Source: Clostridia bacterium (GTDB taxonomy: Bacteria; Bacillota; Clostridia; Oscillospirales; Butyricicoccaceae). Taken from it: 6,850 nucleotides of DNA. Position 1 is the first letter of the stretch, and the number at the start of each line of letters is the position of its first letter. The stretch covers positions 1 to 6,850 of the forward strand of contig JAFYOK010000289.1 in assembly GCA_017560175.1 (NCBI GenBank). The letters are read 5' to 3'. Of this stretch, positions 1 to 5,061 are shown in pieces. The notes under the pieces were generated by a model that worked only from the letters and a program-made list of their open reading frames with translations, searched no databases and was not told where the DNA came from. Both the position numbers and the translations under genes were made by a program.

Positions 1-29
1 ATAAATCCCATCCCAAGGAGGTCCACCCC

Positions 30-1376
30 ATGCATATCCTCGTCCTCAACGGAAGTCCCAAGGGACCATACAGCGTTACACTGCAGACGGTCAACTACCT
101 GCAGGCCAAATATCCTGCCCATACCTTCGACATCCTCCATGTCGGCCAGCGCATCGCGGCTCTGGAACGCGACTTCACCCCTGCCCTGACCGCCATCGAA
201 AAAGCCGATCTGCTGCTCTTCTCCTATCCCGTATACACCTTCATCGCGCCCTGCCAGCTCCACCGATTCATCGAGCTGCTCAAGGCGGCCGATATGGACC
301 TGCACGGCAAGTATGCCAGCCAGCTCTCCACCTCCAAGCATTTCTATGATGTCACGGCCCACCGCTATATCCAGGACAACTGCCAGGATATGGGCCTGCG
401 CTATATCCGCGGCCTGTCGGCCGATATGGATGACCTGCTGACCGACAAAGGCCAGAAGGAAGCCTGTGACTTTATGGACTATCTTTCTTTCTGTGTGGAC
501 AAGGATCACTATGAGCCTTTTCCTGCGCCGCTGCCGGAACCTGTCCACAGCCCTGTGGAAATCCCCGCGCCTGTCGGCGCCACCGATGGTGATGTGGTCA
601 TCGTTACCGATTGCCGCCCCGAAGATACCCAGCTGCAGGCCATGATCGACCGCTTCCGCGCCGTCCTGCCCATCCGCACCCGTATCGTCAATATCCGCGA
701 GTATCCCTTCCGCGGCGGCTGCCTGGGCTGTTTCAACTGCGCCGTATCGGGCAAATGCATCTATACCGATGGTTTCGACACCTTCCTCCGCGAAGAGATC
801 CAGGCCACCCAGGCCATCATCTATGCCTTCACCATTTCCGACCACAGCATGGGTGCCCGCTTCAAGATGTATGACGATCGCCAGTTCTGCAATGGCCACC
901 GTACAGTCACCATGGGTATGCCCATGGGCTATCTGATTTCCGGTGATTACAGCCGCGAGTTCAACCTGCAGACCATCATCGAAGGCCGTGCACAGGTAGG
1001 CGGCAACTTCCTGGCCGGCATCGCCACCGACGAGCAGGATCCCAACGGCGAGATCGACCGTCTGGCCGATACCCTCGTCTATGCCCTGGAGCATCAGTAT
1101 ACACCGCCCCAGAACTTCTATGGCGTTGGCGGCATGAAGATCTTCCGCGACCTTATCTGGCAGATGCAGGGCATGATGAAAGCCGACCACAAGTTCTATA
1201 AGGAACACGGACAGTATGACTTCCCCCAGAAGAAGCCCGGTCGTATGCTGGCCATGTATGCCGTTGGTGCCTTGATCTCCAATCCGAAAATCAAGGCCAA
1301 GATGGGCAATAAGATGACCGAAGGTATGCTTATGCCCTATAAGAAACTCCTGGACAAAGTACAAAAGAAGAAATAG
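30..1376 (+). CDS. Double flavodoxin-like-domain protein with cysteine motif (probable FMN / iron-sulfur NAD(P)H-dependent oxidoreductase)
   Basis: This 448-residue protein appears to contain two flavodoxin-like modules. The first (residues 1-155) opens with beta strand MHILVLNGSPKG, the usual FMN phosphate-binding loop of NADPH-dependent FMN reductases, followed by a second strand and SYPVYTF (65-71). The second (about 187-335) starts with DVVIVTDCRPEDT, where the GSP loop is lost, and carries cysteines 231, 234, 237 and 243 (CX2CX2CX5C). That spacing fits the compact motif of archaeal iron-sulfur flavoproteins (Isf), which binds a 4Fe-4S cluster. KMYDDRQF (279-286) matches the K-x-DR element of the family. 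A proline-rich linker (162-182) joins the modules. The C-terminal 90 residues are Lys/Met-rich and of unknown role. No signal peptide or membrane segment is seen, so it is probably cytosolic. The start is fixed by AAGGAGG at 15-21, eight bases before the ATG. Redox function is likely; substrate and partner are unknown. Confidence 0.8.
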   Translation: MHILVLNGSPKGPYSVTLQTVNYLQAKYPAHTFDILHVGQRIAALERDFTPALTAIEKADLLLFSYPVYTFIAPCQLHRFIELLKAADMDLHGKYASQLSTSKHFYDVTAHRYIQDNCQDMGLRYIRGLSADMDDLLTDKGQKEACDFMDYLSFCVDKDHYEPFPAPLPEPVHSPVEIPAPVGATDGDVVIVTDCRPEDTQLQAMIDRFRAVLPIRTRIVNIREYPFRGGCLGCFNCAVSGKCIYTDGFDTFLREEIQATQAIIYAFTISDHSMGARFKMYDDRQFCNGHRTVTMGMPMGYLISGDYSREFNLQTIIEGRAQVGGNFLAGIATDEQDPNGEIDRLADTLVYALEHQYTPPQNFYGVGGMKIFRDLIWQMQGMMKADHKFYKEHGQYDFPQKKPGRMLAMYAVGALISNPKIKAKMGNKMTEGMLMPYKKLLDKVQKKK

Positions 1377-1385
1377 GCAAATCCG

Positions 1386-1415
1386 TTGACACCCTCATGC
1401 GTCATCGTGTAAAAT
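1386..1415 (+). promoter_or_regulatory. Sigma-A promoter for the phosphatase-superfamily gene
   Basis: A perfect -35 box TTGACA (1386-1391) is followed after 18 bases by TAAAAT (1410-1415), one base off the -10 consensus. The ATG of the next gene lies 43 bases beyond, giving a leader of roughly 35 bases. The box begins nine bases after the upstream stop codon, so genes 1 and 2 need not share a transcript. No terminator is visible between gene 1 and this promoter. Confidence 0.7.
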
Positions 1416-1438
1416 GGAATACAACAACCCAACAATTT

Positions 1439-1445
1439 GAAAGGA
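1439..1445 (+). promoter_or_regulatory. Ribosome binding site with long spacing
   Basis: GAAAGGA lies 13 bases before the ATG at 1459, longer than the usual 5-9. The same heptamer with the same 13-base spacing precedes the gene at 5062. No better site lies closer to the ATG. A second in-frame ATG at 1480 lacks its own Shine-Dalgarno sequence, so 1459 is kept. Confidence 0.5.
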
Positions 1446-1458
1446 TCGGTGTTTTCCT

Positions 1459-2262
1459 ATGAACAAGTCCAACAGCTCCATGCGTATCACTCAGACCGCT
1501 GCTACCGTTACCGCTCTGCTGGGTATCGAGCCTCCCAAGGGTGCCGATGTTCCCAACGAGATCGTTATGGCTGCCGCTCAGAAGACTTTCGGCGAAGCCA
1601 AGGTCGAGCGTGCGCTGCTTTATAATCCCGATGCCATTGCCATGTGGCTCTATCAGAAGTACACCAAGCTGTTCACCCCCGTCATCACCAACACACAGAT
1701 GGCTCTGCCCATCCTGTCGGTCATGCCCTCGGTCACACCGGTCTGCTTCGCTTCCATGTATTCCGGCCTGAACCCCTGCGATCACGGCATTCAGGCTTAT
1801 GTCAAGCCCGTTCTGTCCTGCGAGACCATCTTTGATGCCGCTCTCAAGGCAGGCAAGAAGCCCATCATCATCTCCACAGAAGGCGACTCGATTTCCGAGA
1901 TCTTCAAGGAGAGAGAGATGGATTACATCTTCTGCGCAACACCTGCAGAGTGCAACCAGCATGCGCTGGAGATCCTGGCCAAGGATGAGCACGATATCGT
2001 CGTCGTTTACAACGGCAACTACGATACACAGATGCACCGCACCGGCACAGAGTCGGTCGAAGCCATCGAAGAGCTGAAGAAGAATGCTGCCGACTTTGAG
2101 CTGCTGCTCCATGCTGCCGAAAAGGCATGGGCCGGTAAGAACTGCGTCGCAGCCTTCCTGCCCGACCACGGCTGCCACGACATCGATGGCAACCTGGGCA
2201 GCCACGGCCTCGAAATGCCCGAAGATATGGACATCGTCCATTTCTACAAGCTGTGGAAATAA
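1459..2262 (+). CDS. Alkaline phosphatase superfamily protein (type I phosphodiesterase / nucleotide pyrophosphatase-like)
   Basis: This 267-residue protein is a short member of the alkaline phosphatase superfamily of metal-dependent phospho- and sulfo-ester hydrolases. MPSVTPVCFASMYSG..DHGI (89-111) matches the nucleophile segment of nucleotide pyrophosphatases, with Thr93 as the likely nucleophile. A full set of candidate two-metal ligands can be read: Asp58 (YNPDAI, in the place of the usual first-strand Asp), Asp189 and His193 (NYDTQMH), Asp236 and His237 (PDHG), and His249 (GSHG). No signal peptide is seen, so it probably acts in the cytosol. Residues 9-31 (TVTALLGIEPP) resemble the segment normally found at the C-terminus of the superfamily, while the real C-terminus stops soon after GSHG. 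It has its own promoter and lies 112 bases before a nucleobase permease, with no classical U-tract terminator between. Superfamily assignment is firm; the substrate is unknown, and a mutase or other transferase role cannot be excluded. Confidence 0.8.
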   Translation: MNKSNSSMRITQTAATVTALLGIEPPKGADVPNEIVMAAAQKTFGEAKVERALLYNPDAIAMWLYQKYTKLFTPVITNTQMALPILSVMPSVTPVCFASMYSGLNPCDHGIQAYVKPVLSCETIFDAALKAGKKPIIISTEGDSISEIFKEREMDYIFCATPAECNQHALEILAKDEHDIVVVYNGNYDTQMHRTGTESVEAIEELKKNAADFELLLHAAEKAWAGKNCVAAFLPDHGCHDIDGNLGSHGLEMPEDMDIVHFYKLWK

Positions 2263-2279
2263 AAAATCATCGTCCCCTG

Positions 2280-2343
2280 TAAGGGGCTGCACCTCGACCT
2301 CCGGCTCGCTCCGATCCGGAGGTCGGATTGCGCTTGCCCCTTA
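2280..2343. repeat. 64-base two-stem palindrome upstream of the permease
   Basis: An outer perfect 8-bp stem (2280-2287 with 2336-2343, TAAGGGGC / GCCCCTTA) encloses an inner perfect 10-bp stem (2295-2304 with 2316-2325, CGACCTCCGG / CCGGAGGTCG) with an 11-base loop. A 5-bp stem just upstream (CCCCT 2274-2278 with AGGGG 2282-2286) would compete for the left arm of the outer stem. No uninterrupted T-tract follows, only the AT-rich stretch 2341-2356. It could be an intergenic repeat, an RNA processing or attenuation structure, or a weak terminator; the sequence alone does not decide. Confidence 0.7.
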
Positions 2344-2374
2344 TAAAATATATTTTCAGAAAGAGGATAAATCT

Positions 2375-3763
2375 ATGAACGACAAACATTCGGTCGGCCA
2401 GGAGCCCATCCTGGACGCCCGCACCCTCGGTGTGCCCAAGATGCTGATCCTTGGCCTCCAGCACCTGTTCGCCATGTTCGGCGCAACTGTTCTGGTTCCC
2501 CTGCTGGTTCAGAACTACGGCCTGCCCCTCAGCATTCAGACCACCCTGTTCTTTGCCGGTGTCGGCACTCTGTTCTTCCACCTGTGCAGCAAGATGAGAG
2601 TTCCTGCCTTCCTGGGCTCTTCCTTCGCTTTCCTGGGCGGCTTCGCTGCCATGGGCGCTATGGACAGCGGTATGTATGCCGCTATGGAGCCTTCGGTCAA
2701 GCTGCAGTATGCCTGCGGCGGTATTCTGGTTGCCGGTCTGCTCTACATCGTCCTGGCTGCCATCATTAAGGCGGTCGGCGTATATCGCGTCATGCACTTC
2801 CTGCCCCCGGTTGTCACAGGCCCCATCATCATTCTGATCGGCCTCAACCTGGCACCTACCGCTGTTTCCAACGCATCTTCCTGCTGGTGGCTGGCGCTGA
2901 TCTCCATTGCCGTCATCATCATCGCCAACATCTGGGGCAAGGGTATGATCAAGATCGTTCCCATCCTGCTGGGTGTTGTTGTTCCCTATGTTGTTGCGCT
3001 GATTGGCAACATCATGGGCATGTCCCTCATCGACTTCTCCGGCCTGGATATCGTCGGCCTCTTTGGCGGCGAGACGCCTCTGCTGGGCTTCCAGCCCTTC
3101 GTCACCGACCTGGGCGGCAGCATTGCCAAGTTTGACATCTCGGCCATCCTGGTCATGGCCCCCATCGCCATCGCAGCTATGATGGAACACATCGGCGATA
3201 TGTCGGCCATCTCGGCAACCGTCGGTGAAAACTTCATCGAAAATCCCGGTCTGCACCGTACGCTGATCGGCGACGGTATCGCTACCTCCCTGTCGGCTAT
3301 GTTCGGCGGCCCTGCCAACACCACCTACGGTGAGAACACCGGCGTTCTGGTTCTGAGCAAGGTCTATGACCCCAAGGTCGTCCGTCTGGCAGCTGTCTAT
3401 GCCATCATTCTGTCCTTCAGCCCCGCCTTTGCCTATATCGTCAACACCATCCCTGCAGCCATCATCGGCGGCGTCAGCTTCATCCTCTACGGTATGATCT
3501 CTGCCATCGGTGTTCGTAACGTCGTTGAAAACCGCGTTGACTTCACCAACAGCCGCAACCTGATCATTGCCGCTGTCATCATGGTCTGCGGTCTGGGCTT
3601 CACCGATGGTCTGACCTTCCAGCTGCTGGGTGCCAGCGTCACACTGACCTCTCTGGCCATCGCTGCTGTTGCAGGTATCCTCCTCAACGCCATCCTGCCC
3701 GGCAACGACTATAAGGTCGGCCAGTCGGCTGCCGATGACGTTGCCAACCTCGGCCGTTATTAA
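2375..3763 (+). CDS. uraA: NCS2 family nucleobase permease (uracil / xanthine permease, UraA type)
   Basis: This 462-residue, strongly hydrophobic protein matches the nucleobase-cation symporter-2 family, which imports uracil or oxidised purines with protons across the cytoplasmic membrane. Family signatures in order: GLQHLFAMFGATVLVP (27-42, first helix), EHIGD (271-275), GLHRTLIGDG (292-301) and GGPANTTYGENTG (311-323). Glu271 and Glu320 correspond to E. coli UraA Glu241 and Glu290, which bind uracil. UraA has His245 four residues after Glu241; here it is Asp275, as in xanthine-type transporters such as XanQ, so the base transported is uncertain. The length fits the family (UraA is 429). 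The ATG at 2375 is chosen because GAGG (2363-2366) lies eight bases upstream and MNDKH begins a normal family N-terminus; the open frame extends to 2084, but that stretch overlaps the previous gene in another frame. No clear promoter of its own is seen, so it may share the transcript starting near 1422. Confidence 0.93.
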   Translation: MNDKHSVGQEPILDARTLGVPKMLILGLQHLFAMFGATVLVPLLVQNYGLPLSIQTTLFFAGVGTLFFHLCSKMRVPAFLGSSFAFLGGFAAMGAMDSGMYAAMEPSVKLQYACGGILVAGLLYIVLAAIIKAVGVYRVMHFLPPVVTGPIIILIGLNLAPTAVSNASSCWWLALISIAVIIIANIWGKGMIKIVPILLGVVVPYVVALIGNIMGMSLIDFSGLDIVGLFGGETPLLGFQPFVTDLGGSIAKFDISAILVMAPIAIAAMMEHIGDMSAISATVGENFIENPGLHRTLIGDGIATSLSAMFGGPANTTYGENTGVLVLSKVYDPKVVRLAAVYAIILSFSPAFAYIVNTIPAAIIGGVSFILYGMISAIGVRNVVENRVDFTNSRNLIIAAVIMVCGLGFTDGLTFQLLGASVTLTSLAIAAVAGILLNAILPGNDYKVGQSAADDVANLGRY

Positions 3764-3771
3764 TCCGTTTT

Positions 3772-3804
3772 CCCCCATCTTCGGATGGGGGATTTTCTTT
3801 TCTT
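3772..3804 (+). terminator. Intrinsic terminator after the permease gene
   Basis: A perfect 8-bp GC-rich stem (CCCCCATC 3772-3779 with GATGGGGG 3784-3791) is capped by a stable TTCG tetraloop and followed by a T-rich tail (ATTTTCTTTTCTT, 3792-3804). It begins eight bases after the permease stop and is the only clear rho-independent terminator in the window. Confidence 0.92.
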
Positions 3805-3831
3805 GCGATTTATTTACCTCGGTGCTATACT
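3803..3831 (+). promoter_or_regulatory. Extended -10 sigma-A promoter for the asparaginase gene
   Basis: TTGCGA (3803-3808) and TATACT (3826-3831) are separated by an optimal 17 bases, and TGC directly before the -10 box supplies the extended -10 TG element. The expected transcript start is near 3838, giving a leader of about 48 bases. The -35 box overlaps the last two bases of the terminator tail. The promoter also argues against an in-frame upstream ATG at 3832, which would sit before the transcript start. Confidence 0.8.
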
Positions 3832-3885
3832 GTGAATAGAATAAATATTCTGCGTTTTTTCAAGTTAACAAAAGGAGAGAACATC

Positions 3886-4896
3886 ATGGATAATCAGAAT
3901 AAGAAAAAGATCCGTCTGGTCGCCACCGGCGGCACCATTGCTTCCCAGGCACGCAGCCGTGTTTCCACCGAAGGCTATCAGGCTTCGGTCATCTCGGTCG
4001 AAGATCTGATCGCCGAGCTGCCCGAGCTGAACGACATCGTTGAAATGTCTGCCGAGCAGATCTTCCTCAAGCCCTCTTCGGCCATCACCGATGAAGACCT
4101 GTTCCACCTGTCGGCCCGTGTCAATGAGCTGCTGGCTTCCGATGAGTGCGACGGTATCGTCATCACCCACGGCACCGATACCATGGAAGAGACCGCCTTC
4201 TTCCTCAACCTGACCGTCAACAGCCCCAAGCCCGTTGTCATCACTGGTGCCATGCGTCCTGCCCACGTCATCTCCACCGACGGTCTGCTCAACCTCTATA
4301 ATGCCGTCTGCTGCGCCGCTTCCGACGCTTCCCACGGCATGGGCGTTGTCATCTCGATGAACGACCTCATCCTGTCGGCTCGTGATGCCGTCAAGTTCTC
4401 TTCCTTCAAGACCGATGCCTTCCAGGCACCTCTCTACGGCGTTCTGGGTACCGTCCGCAATGCCAACGTCACCTACTGCTACAAGCCCCTCATGCGCCAC
4501 ACCACAAACTCTGAGTTTGCAGGCGCACAGTACGGCAAGATGCCCCGTGTAGACGTTCTCTATATGCTCCAGGGCATCGACGATATGCTCTTCAAGGCTG
4601 CCTGTGAGGCCGGCTGCAAGGGTATCGTTTCGGCCGGTTCGGGCAACGGCGGCGTCATCGGTGCCATCGGCAAGGCGTACAGAGATGAAACCGAGGCCGG
4701 TAAGGACGAACTTCCCGTTCTGATCCGCAGCACACGTGTTGCCACCGGCGGCGTTTCCGATGCTTACCGCATGGGCAACCCCAAAATCATTCCTTCCCAT
4801 GACCTCAACCCCCACAAGGCTGCCATCCTGCTGCGTTTCGCGCTGGCTAAGACCAACGATCCCGCGGAGATTAAGAGAATCTTTGAGCAGTACTAA
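3886..4896 (+). CDS. ansA: L-asparaginase (cytosolic; type II-like sequence, no signal peptide)
   Basis: This 336-residue enzyme should hydrolyse L-asparagine to L-aspartate and ammonia. Both family signatures are intact: ATGGTIAS (13-20), with nucleophile Thr17, and THGTDTMEET (94-103), with the catalytic Thr97-Asp98 pair. RDAVK (166-170) supplies the catalytic lysine (Lys162 in E. coli AnsB), and Tyr31 matches the flexible-loop tyrosine. The C-terminus (LNPHKA to the final FEQY) follows type II enzymes closely, but there is no signal peptide, so it is probably cytosolic. The stretch 283-300, where type II enzymes carry the Glu donated across the dimer (E. coli Glu283), contains no Glu. The start is set by AGGAGA (3873-3878) seven bases before the ATG; the in-frame ATG at 3832 overlaps the promoter. 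The next gene is a serine-dehydratase-like enzyme, suggesting a shared amino-acid catabolic role. Family is certain. The symbol is loosely used in this group, and glutamine or another amide could be an additional substrate. Confidence 0.93.
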   Translation: MDNQNKKKIRLVATGGTIASQARSRVSTEGYQASVISVEDLIAELPELNDIVEMSAEQIFLKPSSAITDEDLFHLSARVNELLASDECDGIVITHGTDTMEETAFFLNLTVNSPKPVVITGAMRPAHVISTDGLLNLYNAVCCAASDASHGMGVVISMNDLILSARDAVKFSSFKTDAFQAPLYGVLGTVRNANVTYCYKPLMRHTTNSEFAGAQYGKMPRVDVLYMLQGIDDMLFKAACEAGCKGIVSAGSGNGGVIGAIGKAYRDETEAGKDELPVLIRSTRVATGGVSDAYRMGNPKIIPSHDLNPHKAAILLRFALAKTNDPAEIKRIFEQY

Positions 4897-4902
4897 AACC
4901 TC

Positions 4903-4938
4903 TGGGTGCGAAAACGCTTCGCTGGTTTTCGCATCCCA
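4903..4938. repeat. Hairpin 1 of the gap between the asparaginase and dehydratase genes
   Basis: TGGGTGCGAAAAC (4903-4915) pairs with 4925-4938, forming 9 bp plus 4 bp with one bulged T at 4934; the loop is nine bases. The arm next to the loop ends in AAAAC / GTTTT and no T-tract follows, so it does not look like an intrinsic terminator, although it starts six bases after the asparaginase stop. Confidence 0.75.
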
Positions 4939-4947
4939 AAATAGATT

Positions 4948-4963
4948 CTGATCTGCGGATCAG
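4948..4963. repeat. Hairpin 2, TGCG loop
   Basis: CTGATC (4948-4953) and GATCAG (4958-4963) form a perfect 6-bp stem around a TGCG tetraloop. The tip sequence TCTGCGGA also occurs at the tip of the next hairpin. Confidence 0.65.
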
Positions 4964-4966
4964 TTT

Positions 4967-4993
4967 CGCGGATTTTCTGCGGAAAATCTCGCG
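4967..4993. repeat. Hairpin 3, TGCG loop
   Basis: GATTTTC (4971-4977) pairs perfectly with GAAAATC (4982-4988) around TGCG, and CGCG (4967-4970) pairs with CGCG (4990-4993) beyond one bulged T. The loop matches hairpin 2, and only three bases separate the two. Confidence 0.7.
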
Positions 4994-5002
4994 GATTATG
5001 GT

Positions 5003-5033
5003 GTTTTTGCCCGGCGCATGTCCGGGCAAAAAC
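5003..5033. repeat. Hairpin 4, perfect 12-bp stem
   Basis: GTTTTTGCCCGG (5003-5014) pairs without mismatch with CCGGGCAAAAAC (5022-5033) around a seven-base loop. The T-run is on the 5' arm and the A-run on the 3' arm, the reverse of an intrinsic terminator. It ends eight bases before the GAAAGGA ribosome site of the next gene and could affect transcript stability or translation. Confidence 0.8.
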
Positions 5034-5041
5034 AAAGTTAT

Positions 5042-5048
5042 GAAAGGA
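5042..5048 (+). promoter_or_regulatory. Ribosome binding site with long spacing
   Basis: GAAAGGA lies 13 bases before the ATG at 5062. The leader (GAAAGGATACGGT then a T-run and ATG) resembles the one before the gene at 1459 (GAAAGGATCGGT then a T-run and ATG). No promoter could be read in 4897-5061, so the gene may be translated from the asparaginase transcript. Confidence 0.5.
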
Positions 5049-5061
5049 TACGGTTATTTTT

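Noticed and set aside
1402..2292. Minus-strand open frame of 296 codons opposite the phosphatase-superfamily gene
   Set aside because: It is the same kind of shadow: the plus-strand frame has a promoter and a full set of metal-ligand motifs, and this one has neither.
2328..2356. Promoter TTGCGC - 17 - TATTTT before the permease
   Set aside because: It would start transcription at about the ribosome binding site, and both boxes are weak.
2084..2374. Longer start for the permease at 2084
   Set aside because: The added 97 residues overlap the preceding gene in another frame and read through the palindrome. The ATG at 2375 has a well-placed GAGG and gives a normal family N-terminus.
2267..3778. 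Minus-strand open frame of 503 codons opposite the permease gene
   Set aside because: A soluble, Asp/Gly/Gln-rich translation lies exactly opposite a clear membrane protein, with no family motif. It is a codon-bias shadow.
3832..3885. Longer start for the asparaginase at 3832
   Set aside because: The ATG is directly after the -10 box, upstream of the expected transcript start, and has no ribosome site. The ATG at 3886 has a good one.
3865..4815. Minus-strand open frame of 316 codons opposite the asparaginase gene
   Set aside because: It is an antisense shadow of an unmistakable asparaginase, with Gly/Asp/Val-rich composition and no family motif.
5003..5033. Hairpin 4 as an intrinsic terminator
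   Set aside because: The T-run precedes and the A-run follows the GC stem on both strands, the opposite of the required arrangement.
4903..5033. CRISPR array
   Set aside because: The repeated units are self-complementary stems of different sequence. There are no direct repeats with regular unique spacers and no cas gene.
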